A DNA stretch of 58,112 nucleotides from Pisolithus tinctorius (lineage: Eukaryota; Basidiomycota; Agaricomycetes; Boletales; Pisolithaceae), in contig JANFAH010000143.1 of the NCBI GenBank assembly GCA_024663395.1, positions 1 through 58,112 on the forward strand, read 5' to 3'. Below, piece after piece: positions 10,135-20,330 of this stretch (positions within the stretch are counted from its first letter, which is position 1; every line of letters starts with the position of its first letter). The translations under genes and the position numbers were made by a program. The notes below the pieces were generated by a model. It saw only the letters and a list, made by a program, of their open reading frames with translations. It had not been told where the DNA came from and ran no database searches.

Positions 10135-13100
10135 GGAGGCCATGATAACGTTTTCTCCGTGTGTTCGCTCTACGTTTCTGATTCTCCCTTGTTACCTTCG
10201 AAGCCGGCTTCTCTTTTCTCTACAGATACTACCCAAAATCCCGCTGCGGCATTGCTCTATGATTTACAAAGCAACAGTACGCCCCCAATTGACCCGTTCG
10301 ATTCTAGTTCCGTTTCTTCGAATGACCCTTTCTTATTTTCTACTAGCACTACTGTTTCACCACTGACAATTTCAGCCTTACGTTCTACTTACCAGTTCGA
10401 TTCCGTCCTTCATATCTTAAAATACAAACCTGTAGCGAAGAAGGTCAGGCCTGTACCGACGTCGATGCCTGTGGAATTCCGGGTAGAGCGTCGGGAGGCT
10501 GGAGATCCTCTCGCAGACTTACCTGTATTACCTACTCATCCTCCTCCATTCGTGCCAGGCTCCAGGTTCACCCAGGAAAGGGCTGACGAGCTTGATCTGG
10601 ACCCTTCGAAGTTCCTTTGGCCCACAGAGTTAAATCTGGTACGATGGCTGGTCAAGACACACAAGACCGCCTTCGCTTGGGATGCCTCAGAAAGAGGAAC
10701 CTTCCGAGAAGATATGTTTCCGCCGCTGAAGATACCCACGCTAGCCCACAAACCCTGGGTCGAGCGGAATATCCCCATACCTCCTGCCATTTTTCGTGAC
10801 ATCGTCGGCATAATCAAAGAAAAGATTTCCGCAGGTGTCTACGAACCTTCTACTTCGTCCTATCGCTCGAAATGGTTCTGCGTAGTCAAGAAGGACGGAA
10901 AATCTCTGCGCCTTGTTCATGACTTACAACCTCTGAATGCCGTATCTATACAGGATTCAGCCGTTCCCCCTTTCGTCGACTCGATTGCAGAAGCTTTCGC
11001 CTGCCACTCCGTCTACGGAATTTTAGATCTTATGGTTGGATATGATCATCGCACCATCCATGACGAATACCGCGATCTAACTACCTTCCAAACCCCTATT
11101 GGTACCCTTCGACTCACCAAACTACCCATGGGCTACACAAATGCCGTCCAAATTTTCCACGGAGACGTCTGTTGGATATTAAAGGATGAAATTCCAGAAG
11201 TTACCATCCCATTCATCGATGATTGCCCGATCAAAGGCCCCAAATCTCGATACCAAAATTCTGACGGTACCTACCAGACAATCACACAAAACTCCGGGAT
11301 CAGACGCTTCATCTGGGAACATCTGCAGAACGTCAACTGCATCTTACATCGCCTGCGTCACGCTGGAGCTACTGTCTCAGCGAAGAAATGCGTCATCACT
11401 GCGCCGTCTATCATAGTGGTTGGGCATAAGGTGTCGTTCGAGGGGAGAATTCCGGACGAAGCTAAAGTCCAAAAAATTAAAGATTGGCCCTACTGCACTA
11501 ACGTCACCGAAGTGCGTGGATTTTTAGGTCTTTGCTCGTACTGCAGGATCTTTATCAAGGATTTCGCTAAACACGCACGTCCCCTCAATTGGCCCTACTG
11601 CACTAACGTCACCGAAGTGCGTGGATTTTTAGGTCTTTGCTCGTACTGCAGGATCTTTATCAAGGATTTCGCTAAACACGCACGTCCCCTCATCGAGCTG
11701 ACCAAGAAAGACGTCTCCTTCGAATTCCGTGATGAACACAAAGAAGCCATGGACTATCTTCACCAAGCTATCGTCTCGTCCCCTGCCCTACGCACTATCG
11801 ACTACAATTCCGATAAGAAGGTTATCCTAGCAGTTGACACCTCGAATATCGCTATAGGATACCTCCTCATGCAGGAAGGGGAAGATGAAAAACGCTATCC
11901 TGCAAGGTTCGGCTCGATAACTCTCAACGACCGTGAACGCCGTTATAGCCAAGCCAAACTGGAGCTCTTTGGTCTTTTCCGCGCTCTACACGACGTCAGA
12001 TTTCACATTTTCGGCGTGCGGAATTTAGTTGTCGAGGTTGACGCACGATATATAAAGGGGATGATTAACAATCCTGACTTACAGCCCAATGCTACCATCA
12101 ACCGCTGGATTGTGGGAATTCTTTTATTCGACTTCGAGCTCATACATGTCCCTGCACACAAGCATGCAGCGCCGGATGGTCTTTCAAGGCGACCGAAAGC
12201 AGCAGAAGATGAGGATGGGGAAGAGGACTACGAGGACTGGATAGATGAGTGTGGAGCCTTCGCTGTAGAGCTCTTGAACCATAGGGAGGCCCGTTTCGAG
12301 TCCCGGCCTTACCCTTCGGAAATTCCGAGTACCTTGTCAGACTCACCTTCGGCCTTGTCACAGAGTCTAGGCATCTACTCCTCCGAACAATCCTCGTCGA
12401 GTGTCTACGAGACGGAAATTCCGCACTCAGAGAAAGCGATCCAGAGAGAGGAGAGGTTGAAAGTGGTAAAGGAATTTTTGGAGACGAAGAAGACGCTGGA
12501 AGGATTGGAGGAAGAGGAGTTGGAAAGCCTGGTGCGTCTCGCCACTCGGTATTTTGTCAAAGGAGGAGAGCTGTGGAGGAAAGAGCCTCAAGGACGTCAC
12601 CAACTAGTAGTCGCTTCTCACAAGCGCCTTGGGATTCTTCGTCAGGCTCATGACGAGCTAGGGCACAAGGGTATCTTCTCGACCCGCATGCGGCTGCTGA
12701 CTCGTTTCTGGTGGCCTATGCTAGAGCAGGACGTCCGCTGGTATGTCAAGTCGTGTCACGAATGCCAAATACGCCGTCTGGATCGCGTTCATATTCCGCC
12801 AGTCGTCGCCATCCCTGAGCCCCTATTCTTCAAAGCATACATGGATACGTTCTTAATGCCGAAGTCGAACGGGTTTCACTATGTCACCCAAGCTCGCTGT
12901 TCACTTACTAGTTATCCAGAGTGGGCTATGCTTCACGCGGAGACCGGCAAGTCCATCGGAAAATTCATTTTCGAACAGATCTTGTGCCGCTGGGGTGCAG
13001 TTGCGGAAATTGTCACAGACAACGGTGGTCCCTACGTCCTCGCTCTCGATTGGCTTTCCAAAACCTTCGGAATTTGCCACATCCGAATCTCACCCTATAA

Positions 13101-13818
13101 CTCCCAAGCTAACGGGGTTGTTGAGCGTCGGCATTTCGATGTGAGGGAGGCGTTGGTAAAGAGTTGCGGAGGAGAAGCATCAAAGTGGTTGGAAGTGGCT
13201 CCTGCGGTGTTCTGGGCAGAGAGGGTTACGGTTCACAAGGCAACTGGGTTTTCTCCGTTTTATATGGCTCACGGCATCGAACCTAGACTCCCCTTTGACA
13301 TTGTCGAGGCAACATTCTTGGCCCCTTTTGAGGCGGAATTTTACTCGACATCAGAACTCATCGCCCATCGCGCCCGCCAACTCCAGAAACGTCCAGAAGA
13401 CCTCGCTCGAATCCACGATCTCGTCCTGAGATCCCGCTTCGCGTCGGTCAAAGACTTCGTTGCTCGTTTTGCGCACACCATCCAAGACTTCAACTTCGAA
13501 CCTGGGTCACTCGTCCTCATGCAGAATTCATGTATCGAGCGGGAACTAGATCGCAAGACCAAACCACGCTACCTAGGTCCCATGATAGTCGTTCGGCGTA
13601 CCAAAGGAGGCTCGTACATCCTGGCGGAATTAGATGGAGCCGTGTCCAAATTCCGGTTTGCCGCCTTCCGTCTTTACCCCTATTTCCCACGGGACAACTC
13701 TCGTATCGAAGTCACGCAGTTGACTGGAATTTCTGCAGGCGACTTGGACCACTTAGAAGATGATTCGCTACCAGACCCTGCACTCGCTGGCGTCCCTTTG
13801 GATGAATCAGATGAGTAG
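10135..13818 (+). CDS. Element A pol: reverse transcriptase, RNase H, integrase
   Basis: Open to 13818. No ATG is usable near its start (the usable open frame begins GTG at 10159), so it is probably made by frameshift from gag. Counting residues from 10159: RT with LRLVHDLQPLNAV and catalytic FIDD at about 352-355; RNase H with ILAVDTS (D about 560), YSQAKLELFG and VEVDARYIKGM; integrase zinc domain with HDELGH and CHEC (about 830-870); core triad D896, D954, E989, a DD35E spacing; then LGPMIVV, a GPY/F-like module. There is no chromodomain. Odd feature: an exact 35-codon tandem duplication at the RT thumb/connection (11484-11693) that may cripple the enzyme. E and C have only one unit. Confidence 0.92.
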   Translation, partial: GGHDNVFSVCSLYVSDSPLLPSKPASLFSTDTTQNPAAALLYDLQSNSTPPIDPFDSSSVSSNDPFLFSTSTTVSPLTISALRSTYQFDSVLHILKYKPVAKKVRPVPTSMPVEFRVERREAGDPLADLPVLPTHPPPFVPGSRFTQERADELDLDPSKFLWPTELNLVRWLVKTHKTAFAWDASERGTFREDMFPPLKIPTLAHKPWVERNIPIPPAIFRDIVGIIKEKISAGVYEPSTSSYRSKWFCVVKKDGKSLRLVHDLQPLNAVSIQDSAVPPFVDSIAEAFACHSVYGILDLMVGYDHRTIHDEYRDLTTFQTPIGTLRLTKLPMGYTNAVQIFHGDVCWILKDEIPEVTIPFIDDCPIKGPKSRYQNSDGTYQTITQNSGIRRFIWEHLQNVNCILHRLRHAGATVSAKKCVITAPSIIVVGHKVSFEGRIPDEAKVQKIKDWPYCTNVTEVRGFLGLCSYCRIFIKDFAKHARPLNWPYCTNVTEVRGFLGLCSYCRIFIKDFAKHARPLIELTKKDVSFEFRDEHKEAMDYLHQAIVSSPALRTIDYNSDKKVILAVDTSNIAIGYLLMQEGEDEKRYPARFGSITLNDRERRYSQAKLELFGLFRALHDVRFHIFGVRNLVVEVDARYIKGMINNPDLQPNATINRWIVGILLFDFELIHVPAHKHAAPDGLSRRPKAAEDEDGEEDYEDWIDECGAFAVELLNHREARFESRPYPSEIPSTLSDSPSALSQSLGIYSSEQSSSSVYETEIPHSEKAIQREERLKVVKEFLETKKTLEGLEEEELESLVRLATRYFVKGGELWRKEPQGRHQLVVASHKRLGILRQAHDELGHKGIFSTRMRLLTRFWWPMLEQDVRWYVKSCHECQIRRLDRVHIPPVVAIPEPLFFKAYMDTFLMPKSNGFHYVTQARCSLTSYPEWAMLHAETGKSIGKFIFEQILCRWGAVAEIVTDNGGPYVLALDWLSKTFGICHIRISPYNSQANGVVERRHFDVREALVKSCGGEASKWLEVAPAVFWAERVTVHKATGFSPFYMAHGIEPRLPFDIVEATFLAPFEAEFYSTSELIAHRARQLQKRPEDLARIHDLVLRSRFASVKDFVARFAHTIQDFNFEPGSLVLMQNSCIERELDRKTKPRYLGPMIVVRRTKGGSYILAELDGAVSKFRFAAFRLYPYFPRDNSRIEVTQLTGISAGDLDHLEDDSLPDPALAGVPLDESDE
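11484..11693 (+). repeat. 105-bp in-frame tandem duplication inside element A reverse transcriptase
   Basis: Units 11484-11588 and 11589-11693 are identical apart from the last base. Each encodes the conserved block from NWPYCTN through GFLGLCSYCRIFIKD to ARPL at the RT connection. The duplication has no counterpart in E or C. It is either a very recent event or an assembly artefact. Confidence 0.95.
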
Positions 13819-14165
13819 CACACCTTTCTCTCTATCTTTTTCTTTCTTTTCTTTTCTTTTCTCTCTTTCTTCGCCTTTCCTTTCGCTTATATAGTTACAC
13901 TCTTCGTCTCATATGAAACAAAAACCGACACAAAAAAAAAAATTTCCGCTCATCTCCAGCCTCTCGTCGATTCGTTCTCCTTCCCTGTTCCCTTCTTAGC
14001 GATGATCCTGTTCAAAATGCCGAAAGATTCACGAAATAAAATAAAACAAATAAATTCCGCAATCTACTTACGCTACTGTACACGTACCTACATATCTTTG
14101 AGCTGATCCTTCAACCTCTTCAGCTCCTTGCGTCGCCCCTGAACTGCGCCGATCTGTCGCTCCAC
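13819..14165. other. Space between pol and the antisense gene of element A
   Basis: The convergent 3' ends of pol and the zinc-cluster gene meet here. It holds a long pyrimidine tract (13826-13872), an A-rich stretch (13917-13942) and one AATTCCG (14053). The antisense frame stays open beyond its TGA at 14166 down to a TAG at 14088-14090 and encodes a Lys/Arg-rich tail (RKELKRLKDQL), so the TGA may be a mutated CGA. Confidence 0.6.
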
Positions 14166-15665
14166 TCACATCTCCAACAGCCCCAGCATCTGGTGGATCT
14201 GGGTCAACTCAAACTCCTCATTGTCCGCCCTACCCTCCAGCAGTCGGACGCGCTCAGCAAGAGTCTCGCGCGTAGTCGATTCACTCGGGTTTGCGACCTG
14301 CAGAGTTTCTTCAACTGGAGGACCTTCAGACTCGTCCTGCGCACTGACGACGGGTGCGGGTGGATCGTCCAATAAACCCGTCGGTCTGCCAAAAAGTCCA
14401 CCGTCGCCAAGGTCTCCCGGATTGTCCATCGGTGGCGGAGTTAGCTCCGGATGAGGTCGTGGTACAGGGGTTGCTGATGGAAGGAACAGAGGTGGAGGCT
14501 TGTCAGAAGACAACGGGGGACTTGCTCGAGGTGTTGGATGCTCGGGAAGTGGTTCGGAGTTTTGCCTGGGAGGTGGTTTGCAAGCAGGGATTCGAAGCTT
14601 CAACCCGGTCAACACCGGAGTTTCAGTCGTCACCGTTACTGATTTGACCCGTTTATGTGACGGGCCAGCGGCCGTCTCTCCACTTCCAGCGTTCTTGCAC
14701 TGTGTTATGGTTCAGTGTCCTCGTTCGTCACGTCGCGATCAGCTCGTACTCACCTTCCTACCCACTCTGAGCGATCGGCTACATTTCCGCTTGGCCTGCC
14801 TGCATCGCTCGCACGACTCCCCAGGTAGCCCTTCGCACACTGCATTTACCTTTGCGCACTCCCTGCATCGAAGGTCGGCTTCAGCTGCCGGAGCACCAGT
14901 TTTCGATGGGTCAGGGTTCGGTGGGTGTTCGCCTTCGTCGTTCTCCAATTCATCGACTTCGTCTGTGGCCTGTGGAGTTTTTCTGAACATTAGCCATCGC
15001 GCTCGGAGTTTCCTGGAGGGTAGGACGTACCTTTTCCTTGCCCTTCCCCTTGCCTGTACTATCCGTCTGTCGCCTCACTGGTCGTCCAGCCCCCCCCGAC
15101 GACTCCCCTGCTTCAGTGTCGCTGGGCGCGCAGCCTTGACCTTCACCTGTTGCTGTTGCTGACTGTCTACGCATGCGCATAGCAGGTTCTCTTGTCAACC
15201 TCTCCGCCTCGAGCTGTGCCCTCAACTCTACCCTCTCCTGGTAGTCTTCGAAGATGTCGTCGATGCGGATTCATCTTTGCTCCACTGGGCGCCGGAGGTC
15301 AGCGATGGCAATGGCTCCCGGGACTAAAAGGTTCTGGCACATCGCAGATTCCTCGGTGTAGTCGTGCATACACTCGTCGCGAACCTTCGGTACGGTAATT
15401 CCGTTGTCGTCGACATATTTCCACCATGAGCGAATGCCGGTCTGCGGAACTCTGTCAATGCGCGACACACTGCAGTGGAAGGTTTACTCACCCAAGTCTT
15501 GTCCCAGTCCTCCACCCATGCGTAGATCGTCTCCAACCTCTCCTCTGGCTGTGGCGCCGTCTCGATCAAGTCCCAGACGTGCCCTAGAGCTGCTGCGAGC
15601 GCCGTGGTCGCCTGGTCCCTCATGCTGAACACGGGACGCGCATCGTTGACTGAGTAGGCTTGCAT
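14166..15665 (-). CDS. Antisense accessory gene of element A: Zn2Cys6 zinc-cluster protein, four exons
   Basis: It lies opposite to gag-pol, between pol and the 3' LTR. Proposed exons 15665-15492, 15441-15031, 14969-14754 and 14699-14166 join in phase 0 with GT-AG introns of 50, 61 and 54 bases. Exon 1 begins MQAYSVNDARP. Exon 3 carries the cluster C-x2-C-x6-C-x7-C-x2-C-x6-C (CREC...CERC...KRKC), the spacing of fungal binuclear zinc clusters that bind CGG triplets. Exon 4 begins with a basic patch (HKRVKS), is Pro-rich, and ends in a coiled coil (LAERVRLLEGRADNEE). One in-frame TGA (15271-15273, exon 2) sits where CGA fits; the terminal TGA may be another, with the frame open to 14088. A homologue with its zinc cluster also in exon 3 is at 27916-28998. 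Probable role: DNA-binding regulator of the element (inference). Confidence 0.8.
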
Positions 15666-15920
15666 AGTAGTTGGTGAGGGTAGCGGGTGTCTGAGGACGA
15701 GGTGGTGGAATATCAAGGGTGAATCTGACGATGAGACGTTCCTGGGCAAGTTTTTAATTCCGAAGGGCTGCTGCTGACGTGTTATCCGGGTGCGGAGTTT
15801 TTTTTGCTCACACAAGTCGTGTGGCCGAACACGAGCCTTCTTCGTTTATGTCACCTTCCGAATCTCCGCTGCCCTTCTGTCGCGACTCGATGACCTCTGA
15901 CCGAGGACGGTCAGCATTCG
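15666..15920. other. Upstream region of the antisense gene in element A
   Basis: About 255 bases between the antisense start codon and the purine tract, presumably its promoter and 5' leader. It contains one AATTCCG (15756-15762). No TATA box is obvious. Confidence 0.4.
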
Positions 15921-15934
15921 AAGGCCCCGGGAGG
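15921..15934 (+). other. Purine tract before the element A 3' LTR
   Basis: AAGGCCCCGGGAGG immediately precedes TGTAGGG of the 3' LTR. The preceding block GACGGTCAGCATTC is shared with E at 29278-29292 (GACGGTCAGCATCT), so the primer region is conserved although the tract is not purely purine. Confidence 0.5.
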
Positions 15935-16940
15935 TGTAGGGAGTAGTATACTCCCTGAGGCCGAAATAGGGATGCCAACACCAAAATTCCGCCATTACCA
16001 TCCACGTCTATTGTCTTCGGAATTATCCCTTCTGCCTCGTGTGCTGCCTCGCCTGTCGAACCTTCGGAGCTCCCCGGTCCATCAATAACACACACCAGTC
16101 ATCGTGCCGAAATTCCGTGTCAACATCAACCTGACATACATCTATCCAGAATTCCGCAGTCGTGCCGCTTCAACCCTCGCCTCGCCACGTAGTCAGAAAA
16201 TCACGCAGATCATCAGTAAAAACTCCGGTTACCCCTCTCGTTCCTTTCCCACGAACCTTTCTCCGCAAAGCGAGAACCCCTTTCTACCTACGGCCTCTAC
16301 CCTTCGCGTTCCACTCTACGGTACAGTGTACACTCGCCCTGTCGGAAGATACCCGTCTTTCCTGTTGTATTTCTCAGTTACTACCTTGCAGTTTGTTTTC
16401 ACACGTTGCTGTATGGCTTTGACGTCTGACACGTCATCCCCTTTATTTTTCGGAGTTTTGCTTCTCCCGCCCCACATTTCTCCGATCAGTACCTTACTAT
16501 CCATGTACTATATAATTCCGCCTCAGCGACGAAACGAAATAATCTCTTTTGGGACCCACATTCTGTGTCTAGTGCGAGTCTAAAGAGTTCAAAGAGTCTT
16601 CGCGTCCTCTGAGTCCGCTGCATATCTGTGTCTTTGCGTCTACTGTGTCTACCGTGTCTTCGCGTCCTTGATCCATCAGTACTCGTTTGCCTCTCCCGCG
16701 CGCTTAATTCGTCTCGGAGTTACTCCCTTGGTGCAAGATCATTGTCCAGAATTTCAAAAGCAAGTCTGTCCCTTCCTTCGACTCTACGGAATTAAATTCT
16801 GTGACCCACATTCGACTCTTCGACCGACTCTACCATTGCATCCTACCTCTCCTTCCTACTCAGCACCCCTTGGGTCGAGCCTAGGGATTTTCCCTACAGC
16901 TTTCCCCTATTCGCACGCTACCCAGAGGTAGTGTCCCACA
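15935..16940 (+). repeat. 3' LTR of element A (1006 bp)
   Basis: Same length and ends as 4502-5507. Two of the eight motif sites of the 5' LTR are lost here through CGG to CAG changes (near 16147 and 16747), which fits CpG decay after insertion. TATA box at 16509-16515 with the overlapping AATTCCG at 16514. Confidence 0.95.
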
Positions 16941-16944
16941 CCGG

Positions 16945-19828
16945 TCATTGACAAAGAGGCGGAGATATTGTTGCAGATCCTGGTTGAGGCGTTCCGTCTG
17001 ACCATCTGTTGGAGGGTGGAAGGCAGTGGAAAGCTTGGGTTTGACCCCAAGCATCTTACAGAGCTCAGCAGTGAACACACTGGCAAACTGGGGACCGCGA
17101 TCAGAGATGATGGAAGAAGGTAGACCATGTTGAGTCCACATGTGGTTGCGGAAAAGCTCAGCTGTTTGCAGCGAGGTTACCTCCTTGACGGTAGGGGCAA
17201 AGACCACCTCTTTCGAGAACCTATCTACCACCACCATGACGTTATTGAAACCCTGGGCCTCCGGTAGCTCCATGAAGTCAACTGAGATGTCAGTCCACGG
17301 GTGCTCTGGGATAGGGTTTGGAAGGAGCTTTCCTGCTGGAGGGGACCTAGAGCTTTTAGCCATTTGACAACAATGGCATGCTGAGACATAGTCTCTAACA
17401 GTGGCGGTCATTCCAGGCCAGACATAATTGCGGGAAACGAGTTCCAAAGTTTTCTTCCATCCAGGATGTCCTGCAAGCGGGGTGTCATGGTGCTTTTCCA
17501 TGCAGTGAACCCTGACAGCAGGTGGAACGTAGACCTTTCCTTGGCAAACGTACAACCCCTCTCTGAGGACGGAGCCCTCTGGTTGTGGAGTTACCAAGGA
17601 GGCAGACTTCAGGGTGATGACGAGATCAGTGTCCTCCCCTACTACCAAGGTAGCTGCCACCCTAGAGGGGTCAAGCAATGTGACTCCCTGGTTATCTGTC
17701 CCTTTCTCAGGTTCATGATCCTCCCTTCACGAAAGGGCATCTGCTTTAGCCATTGAGGAGCCGGGTTTGTACACCAGCTTGTAGTTGAACCGAGAGAGAT
17801 ATTGGGCCCAGCGTGCCTGGCGACGTTCCAGATTTTGCACCTTCATGAAATACTGGAGATTTGCATGGTCAATCCAGATTTCAAACTGATAAGGGGTGGC
17901 CTCAAGATAGTGTCGCCACGTTTCCAGAGCACAAATTATGGCTAACATTTCCTTATCAAAGACCTGGTAGTTTCACTCAGGAGGGGACATGGAATGGGAG
18001 TGGAAGGCGACGGGTCGCCAGAGATCATCTTCACACTTTACAGAGAGCACAGCTCCAGTGGTGAAGTCCGAGGCATCTGTTTCTAAGTGGAATTCTCTGT
18101 CTTGATCTGGGAAAGCGAGGACAGGAGCAGTGGTAAAGGCGACCTTTAAAGCGTCAAAGGCTTGCTGTTCCCGGGGGCCCCAAGTCCAGAGCTGGTCTTT
18201 TCTTGTGAGGTCATTCAGTGGACAAGCGATCTGTGCAAAGTCCTTGATGAAACGCCAGTAAAAGTTCGCTAGTCCCAAGAAGGCTCATACTGAGCGAACC
18301 TTCATTGGAACCGGCCACTCGGTTATGGCCTTAACCTTACTCTCATCCATGCTGACCCCCTCAGTTCCAACTACCATTCCCAGAAACTCTACCTGCTTCT
18401 GCTTGAAGAAGCACTTCTCTGGTTTGATGAAGAGGTCGTTCTCTTCTAACCTTCTCAACACCTCCAGGACTATCCTGTCATGTTCCTTTTCATCATCCAT
18501 TTTCGTGAAGATCATCAGATCATCGATGTAGACCACGAGGACATCCTCCATATCACCGAAGATGTCATTCATCATGTTTTGGAAGGTAGATGGCGAGTTG
18601 CAGAGACCGAAGTACATAACCAGCAGTTCGTAGGCCCCCTTATGGGTGACGAAGGCGGCCTTCCACTCATCTCCTTCCTTAACGTGAACGTTGTTGTACC
18701 CCCATCAGAGATCCATCTTGGTGAAGAGCTTGCAGCCTTTGAGCCTATTGACGAGCTGAGAGATGAGGGGAAGAGGATATGCGTTTTTGACGGTGTGTTC
18801 ATTAAGATATCGGTAGTCCTGTACCATGCACTTCTTTCCATCCTTCTTTGGAATGAAGAAGACGGGGGAGGTCTGGGGTGACTTTGAGGGACGTATATAT
18901 CCCTTACGTAGTTGGTCCTCGAGGAAGTCCGACACCTCCTTTTGTTCTTCTACAGAGAGCGGGATGAGACGACCGCATTTGGGAGTGAAGGTTTCCTTAA
19001 GGTCGATGGCATGATCCCACGGTTTACGAAGTGGCATCCTTTCTGACTCTTCCTTTGAGAAGACTTTTAGGTACTGGTGATACTCCTTTGGGATGAGTTC
19101 TTCAGTAGTGCCAGCTCGAACCCTGGTGGAACGAAGCTTCAGGTAAAGGTACTCCATGTCTTGTGCCTCTTTTTCCTCTGCCATCCTCTCTGCTCTTGTC
19201 CTTGGAGTGAGATCATGACACTCGTGAGGACAGCAGGACAGCTTCACCTGTTTCGTTTCCCAACACACCTCTGGGTTATGTTTTCGTAACCAAGTGTAGC
19301 CGAGTATAAGGGGATGTGTGCTGAGCGTGGTGACCTGAGCCCAGACAGATTCTCGATGTCCTTGATAGTTCATGACAAGGGAGGCGATATGGGTGATGTT
19401 TCCTGCTACGTTTGGGGTGCCATCAACATTAAGGACAATGACGGGTCGACCAAGCTTGATTAAAGGAACGTCATTTTCATCAGCCCATTTCTTGTCCAAG
19501 AAGGTATCGTTGGCTCCTGAATCCACCAATGCTTTTACACTCCACTTCTTTTCTTGTCCTTCCAACACTACTTCTAACTCCAACTCAGCTTTCGGATCTG
19601 CTGTTCTTATCTTCGGGGTTTCTTTTGTCTCCTGGATAGGCGTGTTTTTATTTTTATTGCGAGAGGAATTAAGCACCGGTAGTTTTACATCCGCAGCCAC
19701 GCCCACTGGGGTCGCCTCTTCAGATGGTACAGTAGTCTCTGAGTTAAATATATCCTGCTCGGTAGAGGAATCGTCAACACCTAAGACAGAAAACTTATTG
19801 TAAACGTAGCCAGTGGAGACCCGATCCT
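16945..19828 (-). pseudogene. Chromovirus D pol: protease, RT, RNase H, integrase N-terminal half
   Basis: Read on the minus strand: protease VKALVDSGANDTF; RT with YLNEHTVKNAYPLP and catalytic VYIDDLM; RNase H with ETDASDF, FDKEMLAI and IWIDHANLQ; integrase with HDTPLAGH and CHCC, then D (ISVDFMEL), D (IISDRGPQF) and E (GQTERLN). The protease frame overlaps the gag end at -1 relative to gag. Stops at 18705, 18285, 17973 and 17727 (TGA on the minus strand) replace arginines expected in DLRWGY, VRAFLG, ERNYQV and LSRRED, each CGA to TGA. The frame leaves at element A and continues in the piece at 3697-4497. Confidence 0.92.
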
Positions 19829-20330
19829 CTACTGGCCGAACTCTTTTCCCTGCGCCTTCATTTCGTTAATCTGCTTGTCATAAAAGAAGGCCTGCATTTC
19901 TTCGAACGACATCTGACGGAGGGCAGACTCTTGTGCCTCCTGGGTCACCTCCCGTACGTTGGGTTTAGCAGGACCCTTTCCCTTGGCACGGGGGCAATCA
20001 CACTTGTAGTGGTTTCCCTGACAGTCGAAACACTTAATGTGGGAGGGGACGGGGTGAGGAGGAAAGCGAGCGGCACCAATTTCCATGGGAGCGCCATGGC
20101 CGGGTTGAGTACTGGTGGGGGTGAAGCGGGGAGAGTACGAGGGACGGTTATATGAGGAGCGGGAAGCGGGTTCATCGGGGTAGTGATTATATAGAAGCTT
20201 AAAACAATCCCTAGCAAGGGCAGCTTCTCGGAAGGCAACAGTCATCTGAAGATAGTTGCCCTGGGTATATCCCCTCCTTAGGGCCTCTTTTACAATGGCG
20301 GGGTGTACGGCGTTCTCCAGAAGGAAGCCG
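19829..20330 (-). pseudogene. Chromovirus D gag, C-terminal part with zinc knuckle
   Basis: Begins at AGFLLENAVHPAIV, directly continuing VTDETA encoded before X2, and ends EFGQ-stop at 19829. It holds Ser/Pro-rich sequence and a knuckle CFDCQGNHYKCDC, one residue short of CX2CX4HX4C. The first residues of the long open frame here (through LVCDTA) come from X2, not from gag. No internal stop. Confidence 0.85.

Larger units (their letters stand above)
4552..16793. promoter_or_regulatory. Dispersed AATTCCG/CGGAATT motif array across element A
   Basis: By hand I count about 39 exact copies in the 10.6 kb of element A outside X1. Starts: 4552, 4585, 4678, 4714, 4717, 5081, 5314, 5355, 5640, 5908, 5971, 5994, 6404, 6499, 8634, 9218, 9979, 10028, 10475, 11016, 11448, 11723, 11806, 12019, 12321, 12417, 13068, 13334, 13625, 13649, 14053, 15397, 15756, 15985, 16018, 16111, 16150, 16514 and 16787. 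Random expectation for both strands is about 1.3. I found none in X1, T or D. Copies fall in different codon phases and in non-coding DNA. At 4714-4723 two copies form the palindrome CGGAATTCCG. Confidence 0.85.
4502..16940 (+). mobile_element. Element A: young, nearly complete Ty3/Gypsy retrotransposon with an antisense accessory gene
   Basis: Two 1006-bp LTRs differ at roughly 2-3 % of positions, mostly transitions. The 4-bp duplication CCGG flanks the element (4498-4501 and 16941-16944). Without X1 it is about 10.6 kb. Order: LTR, primer-binding-like site, gag, gag zinc knuckle plus protease, pol, pyrimidine tract, antisense zinc-cluster gene, purine tract, LTR. It is CpG-rich, unlike E and C. 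Defects of this copy: X1 in gag, a TGA at 10132 in the pol frame upstream region, a 105-bp tandem duplication in RT, and one or two TGA codons in the antisense gene. Confidence 0.93.

Noticed and set aside
14500..15162. 220-codon + strand ORF in element A 3' region
   Set aside because: It is the shadow of the antisense zinc-cluster gene. The minus-strand exons have splice sites, the Zn2Cys6 motif and a homologue in E.
4552..16793. AATTCCG copies as EcoRI-linker or cloning artefacts (GGAATTCC)
   Set aside because: Most copies are AAATTCCG, TAATTCCG or CAATTCCG rather than GAATTC, and they lie within uninterrupted reading frames conserved with E and C.
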